A stretch of DNA of 48,897 nucleotides, from positions 1 to 48,897 of the forward strand of contig CAMDDA010000005.1 of NCBI GenBank assembly GCA_945890755.1, given 5' to 3'. A program made the translations under genes and the position numbers. Shown piece after piece: positions 19,504 through 27,764 of this stretch; positions within the stretch are counted from its first letter, which is position 1; the number at the start of each line of letters is the position of its first letter. The notes beneath the pieces were generated by a model. That model was given only the letters and a program-made list of their open reading frames with translations. It ran no database searches and had not been told where the DNA came from. Source of the stretch: Candidatus Kuenenia stuttgartensis. Its GTDB lineage: Bacteria; Planctomycetota; Planctomycetia; Pirellulales; UBA1268.

Positions 19504-20091
19504 GTGTACGAAGTCGAACTCAAATTCCACGTGGCTGACATCGCCGCGCTCGAGCGGCGACTCGTGGCGCTCGCCGCGCGGTTCGGGCAGCCGGTCGAGC
19601 AGGTGGATCGCTACTTCGCGCACCCGTGCCGGGATTTTGCGGTCACCGACGAGGCGTTGCGGCTGCGCCGGGTGGGCGACGATGTGGCCATCACCTGGAA
19701 GGGGCCGCGGATCGGATCGGGTGCGAAGACACGCGAGGAGCTCGAACTGGGCCTGGCGACGGTTGCGACGGCGGTCGGCACGGCTGACGGTGCCGACACG
19801 ATCGACCGCTGGACGCAACTCCTGGAGGCGCTCGGCTTCCGGCAGGTGAGAGAGGTGGCAAAGCGACGCCGGCCGGCATGTGTGGCCTGGGCTGGCGTCG
19901 AGATCGAGATCGCCCTCGACGCGGTGGTGGGACTCGGTGACTTCGTGGAACTGGAACTGCTTGCCGAGCGAGAGGGCATTCCGCAGGCGGTCGCGCGGCT
20001 GGAGTCACTGGCGGCGACGCTCGGGTGCACGACGCCGGAGCGCCGCAGCTACCTCGAGTTGCTGCTCGGCGACGAGCGGCACACCTCATGA
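19504..20091 (+). CDS. CYTH-domain protein (class IV adenylate cyclase-like)
   Basis: A 195-residue protein of the CYTH superfamily. The hallmark ExExK motif is EVELK at residues 3-7. Later strand motifs include LRLRR, AITWKGPRI, KTREELE and VEIEIALD. Members hydrolyse or cyclise triphosphorylated substrates (class IV adenylate cyclase, thiamine triphosphatase, inorganic triphosphatase) in a metal-lined tunnel; the exact substrate cannot be read from sequence. I chose the GTG at 19504 because AGGTGA sits 8 nt upstream and the CYTH motif starts at once. A TTG at 19465 is possible but lies inside the divergent gene. The stop overlaps the next start as ATGA. Confidence 0.85.
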   Translation: MYEVELKFHVADIAALERRLVALAARFGQPVEQVDRYFAHPCRDFAVTDEALRLRRVGDDVAITWKGPRIGSGAKTREELELGLATVATAVGTADGADTIDRWTQLLEALGFRQVREVAKRRRPACVAWAGVEIEIALDAVVGLGDFVELELLAEREGIPQAVARLESLAATLGCTTPERRSYLELLLGDERHTS

Positions 20092-21362
20092 GCGAGCCCA
20101 TCGCACGCGGTCCGCGGGAGGTGCGAAACACCCTCTGCCTCGAGCTCTATCATGTGATCGTCCGCATCGGCTGGATCTTCAAGACCGAGACGATCATCAT
20201 GCCGGCCGTTCTCGACGCCGTGGTCGATTCGGGCACGCTGCGCGGTTTTTTGCCCGTGCTCAACCGTGGTGGCCAGAGCCTGCCGCCCCTGTTCGTGGCG
20301 GGGGCCGTCGGCCGGCGGCCGATCAAGAAATGGAGCCTCGTGGCTGCGGCGGTCGCCAAGGCGGCCTGCTTCGCCCTGCTCGCCTGCGCCTGGACGCCAC
20401 TGCGGAACCAGCCGGCCCTGCTCGCCGCGGTGTTCCTCGTGCTCTACGCGACGTTCTCGGGCTGCAACGGCCTCTCGCAGCTCGTCGCCGCCGCGCTCCA
20501 GGGCAAGCTGATCGCCCCGGGACATCGCGGCCGCTCGCTCGTCGTCAACGCCGCCGTGGGCAGCACGCTCGCCATCATCGCCGCGATCCTGCTCCTCCGG
20601 CCCTGGCTCGCCGAGCCCGACGGCTTTACGAAGATCTTTGCCGTGACCGCCGCCTTCTTCGCCCTGGCGGCGATCGTGCCGGCGTTTCTGGACGAGCCGC
20701 CCGACGCGTCGGCGGCGCACGCCATGGCTGCGGGCGAGTCAGGGCTCTCGGCCCACTTCAGCCAGGCCGTCGCCGAGTGGCGGCACACGCTCATGGCGGA
20801 TCGGGCACTCGTGCGGCTGGCGGTCGTCGCCGCCTGCTTCTCGGGCGTGATCATGCTCTTTCCTCATTACCAGGCGTTCGCCCGCGACCGGCTCGGCACG
20901 CCGCTCATGAGCCTGCTCACATGGGTGGTCGTTCAGAATCTCTCCACGGGATGCGTCAGCCTGGTCGCCGGGCCGACCGCCGACCGCCGCGGCACCCGCA
21001 TCGTGCTCATCTGGCTCGTGGCCCTCTCGTCGCTCGTGCCGCTGGTGGTGACGGGGCTGTCGCTCGCCCCCCACGCCCTCGCTGCCGACTGGTTCTGGAT
21101 CGTTTATCTCATGCTCGGGCTCAATCCGATCTCGCTGCAAATCTTCACGAACTACGCGCTGGAACTCGCGCCCCGACCCCGCGATCACGCCCGCTACGTG
21201 AGCATCGTCGGGGCGGCCCTCGCGGCCCCGTTCGTGTTCTCGCCCCTCGTGGGCTGGGCGGTCGACGCGGTCGGGTTTCGGCCGGTGTTTCTGGTCGGGG
21301 CGGCGGTGATCGCGACCGGGTCCGCCGTGGCCACGGGGCTGCCCGAGCCCCGGCGGCGGTGA
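20088..21362 (+). CDS. Major facilitator superfamily transporter
   Basis: A 424-residue integral membrane protein with about twelve hydrophobic helices in two halves. The central loop near residue 210 (DEPPDASAAHAMAAGESGLS) separates them. Helices include ACFALLACAWTPL and LAIIAAILLL. MFS-like loop motifs are present (GPTADRRGTR in the second half). Substrate unknown. The ATG at 20088 overlaps the CYTH stop by 4 bp, so translation is probably coupled. The upstream frame to 20025 lies within the CYTH gene and is rejected. Confidence 0.85.
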   Translation: MSEPIARGPREVRNTLCLELYHVIVRIGWIFKTETIIMPAVLDAVVDSGTLRGFLPVLNRGGQSLPPLFVAGAVGRRPIKKWSLVAAAVAKAACFALLACAWTPLRNQPALLAAVFLVLYATFSGCNGLSQLVAAALQGKLIAPGHRGRSLVVNAAVGSTLAIIAAILLLRPWLAEPDGFTKIFAVTAAFFALAAIVPAFLDEPPDASAAHAMAAGESGLSAHFSQAVAEWRHTLMADRALVRLAVVAACFSGVIMLFPHYQAFARDRLGTPLMSLLTWVVVQNLSTGCVSLVAGPTADRRGTRIVLIWLVALSSLVPLVVTGLSLAPHALAADWFWIVYLMLGLNPISLQIFTNYALELAPRPRDHARYVSIVGAALAAPFVFSPLVGWAVDAVGFRPVFLVGAAVIATGSAVATGLPEPRRR

Positions 21363-21499
21363 CGGCCCGGCGGAATCGCGGCCGATTCGCCGATTGTGAC
21401 GCCGGCAGTCGCGGGCCTATGCTCTACGAACTGTCGAGGAACTCGATCGCCGAGGAACCAGGCGGTCATCCGCCCGTCGCCATTCAGGAGTTGAATGCC

Positions 21500-21943
21500 A
21501 TGAAGATTCGCCGCACGCTGCCGCTCGTTGCCCTGCTCGTCGCCCTGGTCTCGTCGTCGGTCGCCATGTCGGCCGTGAAGGAGCCGAAGGACGCGAAGTG
21601 CCCGGTCTCCGGTGCCAAGTGCAATCCCGAGAAGGCCGTGAGCTTCGACGGCGGCAAGGTCTACTTCTGCTGCGGCAACTGCTCCGGCAAGTTCGAGAAG
21701 GACTCGGCGCCGTTCGCCGCCAAGGCGCACCAGCAGATGGTGGCGACCGGCCAGCTCAAGCAAAAGGGCTGCCCGTTCAGCGGTGGTCCCGTGAAGGCCG
21801 GCACGGAGCTTGCGATCGGCGATGCCGAGGTGAGCTTCTGCTGCAACAACTGCAAGGGCAAGGTCGAGAAGGCGTCGGACGACGAGAAGGTCAGCCTCGT
21901 GTTCGGCAGCATCGAGAAGGGCTTCGAGCCCGCCGCGAAATAG
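21500..21943 (+). CDS. Secreted protein with two TRASH/YHS-like cysteine domains
   Basis: A 147-residue exported protein with a signal peptide (MKIRRTLPLVALLVALVSSS, cleavage likely after AMSA). Two tandem cysteine units follow. The first has CPVSG...KVYFCCGNCSGKFEK (about 34-68), the second CPFSG...EVSFCCNNCKGKVEK (about 91-124). The CP plus FCCxNC pattern resembles TRASH/YHS metal-binding domains, so periplasmic metal binding is likely but unproven. AGGAG precedes the ATG by 9 nt. The open frame runs far upstream through the MFS gene, but that part is a shadow. An intrinsic terminator follows. Confidence 0.85.
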   Translation: MKIRRTLPLVALLVALVSSSVAMSAVKEPKDAKCPVSGAKCNPEKAVSFDGGKVYFCCGNCSGKFEKDSAPFAAKAHQQMVATGQLKQKGCPFSGGPVKAGTELAIGDAEVSFCCNNCKGKVEKASDDEKVSLVFGSIEKGFEPAAK

Positions 21944-21983
21944 GCCCTGAATTGGCCTAGGGGCGGTCGCCGAGACTTGAAAT

Positions 21984-22019
21984 ACTCCGCCGGGGCCGAC
22001 GGGCCCCGCGGAGTTTTTT
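21984..22019 (+). terminator. Intrinsic terminator abutting lpxB
   Basis: A strong GC-rich hairpin: ACTCCGC then GGGGCC on the left (one bulged C), loop GACG, GGCCCC then GCGGAGT on the right. It is followed at once by six T residues (22014-22019). The structure is a textbook rho-independent terminator for the gene ending at 21943. It ends two bases before the lpxB start codon, so it also occupies the position where an lpxB ribosome binding site would be. Confidence 0.88.
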
Positions 22020-22020
22020 C

Positions 22021-23256
22021 ATGCGCGTGTTTCTCTCGGCCGGCGAGCCTTCGGGCGACCATCATGCGGCGCTGCTCGTGGAGTCGCTCCGCGCGCGGCG
22101 GCCCGATGTCGAGTGCGTCGGGCTGGGGGGGCCGTGCATGGAGGCTGCCGGCTGCCGGCTCGTGGCGGACCTCACGCGGCTGGCCGTGATGTGGTTTCTC
22201 CGCGTGATCCTCAACATCCACCGGTTCGTGGACCTCGCGCGGCGGGCCGAGCGGAGCTTTCTCGACGCCCGTCCCGACGTCGTCGTGCTCGTCGACTTTC
22301 CCGGCTTCCATTGGTGGCTCGCCTGGCGGGCCAAGCGGCATGGCATCCCGGTCGTCTTCTATTGTCCGCCGCAGATCTGGGCCTGGGCGAGCTGGCGGAT
22401 CGGCAAGATGCGACGGCTGGTGGACCACGTGCTCTCGGCCCTGCCGTTCGAGCACGACTGGTTCCTGGCCCAGGGGATGCGGAGCACGCTCGTGGGGCAT
22501 CCGTTCTTCGACGAGCTCGACTGTGGGCCCCGCCGCGGTGAGCATGTCGATACGACGCGGCCACTCGTGCTGCTCCTGCCCGGCTCGCGGAGCCAGGAGA
22601 TCGAAGGCAATTTCGCATCGATGATCCGGTCGGCGGTCATGGTGCAGGCGCGGGTGCCTGACGCGCGATTCGTCGTGGGGGCGCTCAACGAGCGGTATGC
22701 CCGCATGATCCGCGATACGATTGCCGCCGAGCGGCAGCCCGTCGAGATCGAGGTCGAGGTCGGCCGCACCCGCGAGCTCATCAGCCAGGCGGCCGTGGCG
22801 CTGGCCGTGAGCGGGTCGGTGTCGCTCGAGCTGCTTGCGGCCCGCGTGCCGACCGTGATCGTGTATCGGGTCAGCGGCTTGGCCTACGTGGTGCAGAGCT
22901 GGTATCGACGGGTGAAGTTCATCACGCTCGTGAACCTGCTCGCGGCCGCCGAGCCGATCGAGCGGGTGCAGGGCGTCGTGCGGCCGCCGGTCGGCGTGCC
23001 GCCAGCCGACCCCGATGCGGTCTATCCCGAGTATTTGGCCGTGGCCGATCCGGCGGATCGCGCCGCCGGGCATCTCGTGGAGTGGCTCACCGAGCCGGCC
23101 ACGCGGCGGCGGATCGTCGCCCGGCTCGACGAACTGGCCGATGAAGTGGCCCACGGCGGCTCCGCGAACCGAGCAGCAGCGGCCGTGCTGGCGATCGCAG
23201 CAGGCGAAGCGTCTGCGACGGCAGAAAGAGCCACGGCGGGCCGCGACGCGGCCTGA
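22021..23256 (+). CDS. lpxB: Lipid-A-disaccharide synthase
   Basis: A 411-residue inverting glycosyltransferase that joins UDP-2,3-diacylglucosamine and lipid X to form the lipid A disaccharide on the inner face of the cytoplasmic membrane. Diagnostic motifs are SAGEPSGDHHAALL at the N-terminus, DFPGFHWWLA, YCPPQIWAW, VGHPFFDE, LLPGSRSQEI and VSGSVSLELLA. The start must be at or very near 22021, because the conserved N-terminal motif begins at residue 6. That places the ATG right after the T-run of a terminator with no Shine-Dalgarno. It ends 4 nt from the stop of the convergent beta-helix gene. Presence of lpxB implies an outer membrane with lipid A or a relative. Confidence 0.95.
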   Translation: MRVFLSAGEPSGDHHAALLVESLRARRPDVECVGLGGPCMEAAGCRLVADLTRLAVMWFLRVILNIHRFVDLARRAERSFLDARPDVVVLVDFPGFHWWLAWRAKRHGIPVVFYCPPQIWAWASWRIGKMRRLVDHVLSALPFEHDWFLAQGMRSTLVGHPFFDELDCGPRRGEHVDTTRPLVLLLPGSRSQEIEGNFASMIRSAVMVQARVPDARFVVGALNERYARMIRDTIAAERQPVEIEVEVGRTRELISQAAVALAVSGSVSLELLAARVPTVIVYRVSGLAYVVQSWYRRVKFITLVNLLAAAEPIERVQGVVRPPVGVPPADPDAVYPEYLAVADPADRAAGHLVEWLTEPATRRRIVARLDELADEVAHGGSANRAAAAVLAIAAGEASATAERATAGRDAA

Positions 23257-23260
23257 CGCG

Positions 23261-26200
23261 TCACGCTGCAGGCACGTAGGTGATGCCCGAGGATGCCGAC
23301 AGGCTCACGTCGCCCTGCGTATTGCCGGCGATCAGGTTGCGGATCACCTGCGTGCGGCTGCACGAGCCGACGGCGAGGAGGCCGTAGCCGACGCTCGTCA
23401 CGATCGTGTTGGCCACGCCATCGCCAGTGCCCCCCACGAGCAGGTTCGTCGCAGCGTTGAGCAGGAGGCCGTTCGACCCGCTGCCGGCGATCACGTTGGC
23501 CACGATCGCCGTGCCCTTCACATTGCCGCTCACTTGGATGCCGTTCACGCCGTTGGCGATGATCTCATTGCCACTGCCCGCCACGCCGATCGTGGACGAC
23601 TGAGCGCCGTCAATCACGATCCCGCTCCCGAGGTTGCCCCGGATCTCGTTGCCCAGGATCTGATTGCCCCTCGATCCGGACATCGTGATCCCCGCGCCGC
23701 CGTTGAAGAGAACGCGGTTGGCCAGGATAGCGTCGGCGCCGCCGATAACGGTACCGCGGGTGCCGGAGCCGAGGTAGATGCCACCCAGCCAGTTGGGGAT
23801 CGGTTCGTCCGCCTCGAAGCCAGCCCCGATCACGGAATTGAAGATCCGGTTGTTGCGGGCGTTGCCCGTGATCTCGATCCCATACCGGTAGTTGCCCGAG
23901 AGGTGCACCTTCGTCTCGACCGAGGGCGGGAAGCCTCCGATCGCGTTGCCGTGGGCATTGCCCGTGATCAGGATACCGCTGCCGTAGTTGGGGACGGCCT
24001 CGGAGATCTTCGAGTTCGTGCCCGCCGCCGTGTCCTCCACCGTGACGCCCGTGGCCTTGCCGGCGATCACGATCCCGTTGCCGAAGTTGCCCGCCACGAG
24101 GCAGGTGCGGATCGTGTTGTCGCCGCCGGTCGCCGTGATGTGGATGCCGTCGAGACGGTTGGGGGCCGTCCCGCCGAAGGCCACCATCCCGACGAAGCTG
24201 TTGAAGGCGATGAAGCCGGTGGCCTTGCCTGCGACCTCGATGCCGTAGCGATTGTTGCCGGAGTTGACGTTGCCGAGCGGGATCGGGCCCCCCACGGTCG
24301 TGCGGGCCGAGGAGCCGTTGACGAGGATGCCGCTCAGCGTGTTGGCCACGACCGTGGCATTGTCGGCGCCCACGCCCGTGAAGTTGGCCTGGACGATCGT
24401 GTCATTGGAGTTCGTGATCCGCAGGCCGTTGCCACCGTTGCCGGAGAGCACGTTGTAGAAGACGAACGGGCTCTGCTCGAACGTCGTGCCGAGCAGCGAG
24501 TTGCCGTTTGCACCCACGATCGCGACGCCGTCGGCCGTGTTGCCGAGGGACGCGTTGCCCGAGGCCGTCGTGCCCACGAAGTTGCCAGCGAGCGTGGTGG
24601 CCGTGGCTCCCCCAGTGATGAGCACGCCGTTGGACCGGTTGCCCGAGATCAGGTTGCCCTGCGGCGGCCGCACGAACACGCCGTTCGTCGGGTCATTGCC
24701 GCCGGTCGCCGTGCCGCCGATCAGGTTGCCGTTGGCCCGGCTGGTGACGCGGATGCCGTTGTTGCCGTTGGGCACCGCGAACCGGCCGGTGACGTCGGTG
24801 CCGATCAGGTTCCGCTCGACCACGTTGTCGGTGCCGAGGATCCGCACGCCATCGGCCACGTTGCCGCTGATCAGGTTGCCGCCCGGCACGATCGTGGCCT
24901 GGTAGGCGCCGATGCCGGCATCGGAGGGCGCGATGCCCACCACGGCATTGCCATAGACGGAATCGGCGAAGGGGGTGCCCGTGTCGGATGGCGTAAGCTC
25001 GGTCCACTGCATCTCCCCGAACGAGCCATCGGCATTCCGCGTGACGGTGGCGAAGCCGGCGACTGGCACGTCATCGGCGAACGCCGTTCCCGCGAGCGTA
25101 TAGATGCCGGGCTGGACGCCGCTGATGCCTTCGAAGTGCGTGATGACCGATGAGGCCCCGGTCGGGGGCACGTAGGCGAACGACTTCCAGTTCGAGAACA
25201 GACCGGTGGCGGAATCGTAATCGACGAGCAGGGCCTGCGAGAGCGGCACCCCCGGGTTGAGGATGTTGTTGATCGGGCTGTTCGACCAGCCGCCGGCGAT
25301 CGTGTAGCTCGTGCCGCCGTTGTGCCAGATGCCGTAGGCGGTGTTGGCCGCGGAGCCGGGGTAGATCAGTTCACGATACTGCTCCGTGGCGACGTCATAG
25401 ACGTAGGCCCGCCCGCCGCCGGCCGGTTTGCCATCCAGGCCCGACTCGTCGTAGTTGCCCACGACCAGGCCGCCGGAGGTGCTGTGAGGGATGTTCCAGA
25501 CGGGTTCGGTTGCCGACGGCAGGGGTGACGGCATCGCCACGTAATTTGCCGGATTGGCCACGTCGGCCACCGTGCCTGCGAAAATGAATCCGAATTCAGT
25601 CGTAGAGCCCGCATTCGAGTAGGTGCCCACGATCCGCAGCTGGCCGTCGCCGAGGTTGTCGGCCGAGTAGGAGGTGGTGCCGTCGGTCGTCTCGTCGGGT
25701 TGATCGGGCATCACCATCACATACCCCGCGCCCCCCTGGGCCGTGATCGGACCGACGTAGAGCAGACCTGCCGTTTCGCTCGTGGCACTTGGATTCGCTG
25801 TCGTGCCCGTGATCAGATACTGCCCCGGCGAGCCGGCCGTCGTCAGCCCCTGCCAGCCTTCGACGGGGAGCGTGCCGCCGCCTGCGGCAGCCACCGTCGA
25901 CGTGTTTGGAGAATAGGTAATCGCCGGGTTCGTGCCGATCTGATTCCCTGATCCCCGCGCCGTGATGAGCACGCCGGAGCCCGTGTTGCCGGCGGCCGTG
26001 ACGCCGTCAGGCAGCACGCCGATGAAGTTGCCCGCGAGCGTGACGTCCGAGGCGTCGAGCGTCACGCCGGCCCACGTGGCCCGCACGAGCGACAGGCTCG
26101 TGAGCGAGGATCCGTCGCTGCCGGGAGCGAATCGCAGCCCCGTCTGGCCGCGGAAGTTGACCGTGACCGCGGGTGCGCCGGTGAATCCGGGCGCCGTGGA

Positions 26201-26476
26201 GCCGTCGATCGCGACCGTGTCGGTGATGGCGGGAAGCGCGGAGGCGAGCGAGATCTCGCCGGGCACGGCGAAGGCGATGTCGTCGGCCCCGGCATTGGCG
26301 TTGGCCTGATGAATCGCCCACCGCAGCGAACCGTCACCCGCGTTCAGCAGGTTCGAGACCGTGAAGGTGGCGAGCAGCGCCCGCGGCTCGAGATGCTCTC
26401 CGCGAAGCGACGCGGTGCGGTGACGGCGGCCGTGACGAGACAGGCGAGCGCGGAACAGGCTGGCGAGCGCGGTCAT
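23261..26476 (-). CDS. Large secreted beta-helix protein with LEPR-XLL N-terminus
   Basis: A 1071-residue extracellular or outer-surface protein. The N-terminus carries LEPRALLA, the planctomycete LEPR-XLL sorting-type motif, then SNLLNAGDGSLRWAIHQANA, typical of the first coil of pectate-lyase-like beta-helix proteins. Residues about 55-180 and 530-1060 are right-handed beta-helix coils rich in NxIGG, GNLISGN and GNxxxGIxI. Between them (about 185-527) sits a different domain with YVMVMPDQPDE, RAYVYDVATEQ, YGIWHNGGTSYTIAGGWS, resembling HAF-like beta-sheet repeats. Adhesion or carbohydrate processing is a guess from fold. The ATG at 26476 was chosen over an upstream TTG. Confidence 0.82.
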   Translation of the reverse strand: MTALASLFRARLSRHGRRHRTASLRGEHLEPRALLATFTVSNLLNAGDGSLRWAIHQANANAGADDIAFAVPGEISLASALPAITDTVAIDGSTAPGFTGAPAVTVNFRGQTGLRFAPGSDGSSLTSLSLVRATWAGVTLDASDVTLAGNFIGVLPDGVTAAGNTGSGVLITARGSGNQIGTNPAITYSPNTSTVAAAGGGTLPVEGWQGLTTAGSPGQYLITGTTANPSATSETAGLLYVGPITAQGGAGYVMVMPDQPDETTDGTTSYSADNLGDGQLRIVGTYSNAGSTTEFGFIFAGTVADVANPANYVAMPSPLPSATEPVWNIPHSTSGGLVVGNYDESGLDGKPAGGGRAYVYDVATEQYRELIYPGSAANTAYGIWHNGGTSYTIAGGWSNSPINNILNPGVPLSQALLVDYDSATGLFSNWKSFAYVPPTGASSVITHFEGISGVQPGIYTLAGTAFADDVPVAGFATVTRNADGSFGEMQWTELTPSDTGTPFADSVYGNAVVGIAPSDAGIGAYQATIVPGGNLISGNVADGVRILGTDNVVERNLIGTDVTGRFAVPNGNNGIRVTSRANGNLIGGTATGGNDPTNGVFVRPPQGNLISGNRSNGVLITGGATATTLAGNFVGTTASGNASLGNTADGVAIVGANGNSLLGTTFEQSPFVFYNVLSGNGGNGLRITNSNDTIVQANFTGVGADNATVVANTLSGILVNGSSARTTVGGPIPLGNVNSGNNRYGIEVAGKATGFIAFNSFVGMVAFGGTAPNRLDGIHITATGGDNTIRTCLVAGNFGNGIVIAGKATGVTVEDTAAGTNSKISEAVPNYGSGILITGNAHGNAIGGFPPSVETKVHLSGNYRYGIEITGNARNNRIFNSVIGAGFEADEPIPNWLGGIYLGSGTRGTVIGGADAILANRVLFNGGAGITMSGSRGNQILGNEIRGNLGSGIVIDGAQSSTIGVAGSGNEIIANGVNGIQVSGNVKGTAIVANVIAGSGSNGLLLNAATNLLVGGTGDGVANTIVTSVGYGLLAVGSCSRTQVIRNLIAGNTQGDVSLSASSGITYVPAA

Positions 26477-26667
26477 GCGAGTAATTCCCTGGGAACGGCC
26501 CGCGATCGGCCGCGGGGGTTTCAATAAGATGTATCACCACCCCTGGGCCGGCTCAAATAATGGGCTGGAACCCGTCGTCGAGCCGGCGCATCGACTCTGA
26601 AACACATCGGCCTTCGGTACGTCCGCAAGCGACTGACAAGGGTGCCTTGCACCGCTCGAGAATGTGC

Positions 26668-26683
26668 CTTACACTAAAGTAAG
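26668..26683. promoter_or_regulatory. Candidate operator upstream of the MazE-like gene
   Basis: A perfect inverted repeat CTTAC/GTAAG with a 6-nt spacer lies 18 nt upstream of the antitoxin start, in a short AT-richer patch. AbrB/MazE-type antitoxins commonly repress their own operon by binding such palindromes, so autoregulation is plausible but unproven. Confidence 0.45.
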
Positions 26684-26701
26684 GAATTGAAGGAGCCTGG
26701 C

Positions 26702-26944
26702 ATGTCGACTGCAACGCTCACCAGCAAAGGCCAGATCACCATCCCGGCGGAGGTCCGGCATGACCTCAAGGTCGATGCCGGCGATCGGGTGGAATTCATC
26801 CAGATCGCGCCGGGCCGCTACGAATTCGTGGCGGCGAATCGCAGCGTCACCGAACTCAAGGGCATGTTCGGAAAGACTGCCAGAAAGGTATCGATCGAAG
26901 AGATGAATGCAGCCATTGCGCGGCGCGGGGCGTCGGCGCGATGA
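26702..26944 (+). CDS. AbrB/MazE-family antitoxin-like DNA-binding protein
   Basis: An 80-residue swapped-hairpin AbrB-type protein. The N-terminal half (TLTSKGQITIPAEVRHDLKV) is the classical SpoVT/AbrB DNA-binding domain. The C-terminal half (KGMFGKTARKVSIEEMNAAI) is the likely toxin-binding segment. AGGAG precedes the ATG by 6 nt. It overlaps the PIN gene by 4 bp (ATGA). As an antitoxin it should neutralise that PIN nuclease and repress the operon. Confidence 0.9.
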   Translation: MSTATLTSKGQITIPAEVRHDLKVDAGDRVEFIQIAPGRYEFVAANRSVTELKGMFGKTARKVSIEEMNAAIARRGASAR

Positions 26945-27336
26945 TCGGTCTCGATACCAACGTGCTGGTGCGCTACATCATGCAGGATGACCCGAGGCAG
27001 TCGCCGAAGGCCACCCGATTGATCGAGTCACTGGATGCGGAGCGTCCGGGTTTCGTCACGGTGGTTTCGGTGGTCGAACTGTACTGGGTCCTGACGTCCT
27101 GCTACGGTCTCGCCGGTCATGACGTCAAGCAGGCCCTCGAAGCGTTGCTGAGGGCCAAGCAGATCGTGGTGGAACGGGCGGATCAGGTGCTCCGTGCCGT
27201 GCGGGTCTTCGACGGTGGGAAAGCAGATTGTGCCGACTGCCTCATCGAGCGGATCGCCTCTTCGGCGGGATGCACCGAAACCATGACCTTCGACGCGGGG
27301 GCGGCCAAGTACGCCGGCATGTCACTGCTGCGCTGA
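26941..27336 (+). CDS. PIN-domain ribonuclease toxin (VapC-like)
   Basis: A 131-residue PIN-domain protein. The acidic metal-binding residues are visible: Asp in MIGLDTNVLVRYI, Glu in VVSVVELYWVL, Asp in KADCADCLI and Asp in MTFDAGA. PIN toxins cleave RNA, often tRNA or rRNA. The pairing of a PIN toxin with an AbrB/MazE-type antitoxin is a known VapBC variant. The start ATG overlaps the antitoxin stop, so the pair is translationally coupled. Its 3' end lies 11 nt from the convergent HEPN gene. Confidence 0.9.
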   Translation: MIGLDTNVLVRYIMQDDPRQSPKATRLIESLDAERPGFVTVVSVVELYWVLTSCYGLAGHDVKQALEALLRAKQIVVERADQVLRAVRVFDGGKADCADCLIERIASSAGCTETMTFDAGAAKYAGMSLLR

Positions 27337-27347
27337 ACGAGCGGCCT

Positions 27348-27764
27348 TCAGCCGGCGGTCGGCCCATGAGGCTCCACCGCTGCCACTGTCGTGCGGGCGA
27401 TCTCACGGGCGGCGGCGGCGTCGTCCCGCGTGTAGAAACCGGACGGCGTGAGGTCCTCGGCGCCGTAAAAGGCCAGCTCGCGATCGCGGCGCAGCGTGCG
27501 GGATCCGGCGGCGAGCGATTCCACATGCTGCTGCACAGCCTGCGGGAGCCGTGATCGCTCGGCCACGAGCACTTCCGACACGTCGTGAATCCGCGGCGGC
27601 TCGATGCCGGCGACACGCAGCAGGCCCTTGAGTGCCAGTTCGACCACTTCCTGCGACTCGCGCACGACATCGGCCCAGCTCCGTGCGGCAAAGAGTGCGT
27701 CCACCGCGGCCAGCCGGGCCCGCGCGCGGCGGATGTAGTCGGCTCCCAGTTCAGGGCTGCGCAT
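27348..27764 (-). CDS. HEPN-domain protein
   Basis: A 138-residue helical HEPN protein. The helix SWADVVRESQEVVELALKGL followed by the conserved GIEPPRIHDVSEVL is typical of HEPN domains encoded beside minimal nucleotidyltransferases. In related modules the HEPN protein is a toxin (RNase) silenced by nucleotidylation from the partner. I do not find a clear Rx4-6H catalytic motif, so RNase activity is uncertain. The gene overlaps the upstream nucleotidyltransferase by 14 bp and must be cotranscribed with it. Confidence 0.82.
   Translation of the reverse strand: MRSPELGADYIRRARARLAAVDALFAARSWADVVRESQEVVELALKGLLRVAGIEPPRIHDVSEVLVAERSRLPQAVQQHVESLAAGSRTLRRDRELAFYGAEDLTPSGFYTRDDAAAAREIARTTVAAVEPHGPTAG

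Noticed and set aside
19880-21499. 540-residue N-terminal extension of the TRASH-like protein
   Set aside because: It is a different-frame shadow of the CYTH and MFS genes; the signal peptide and AGGAG fix the start at 21500.
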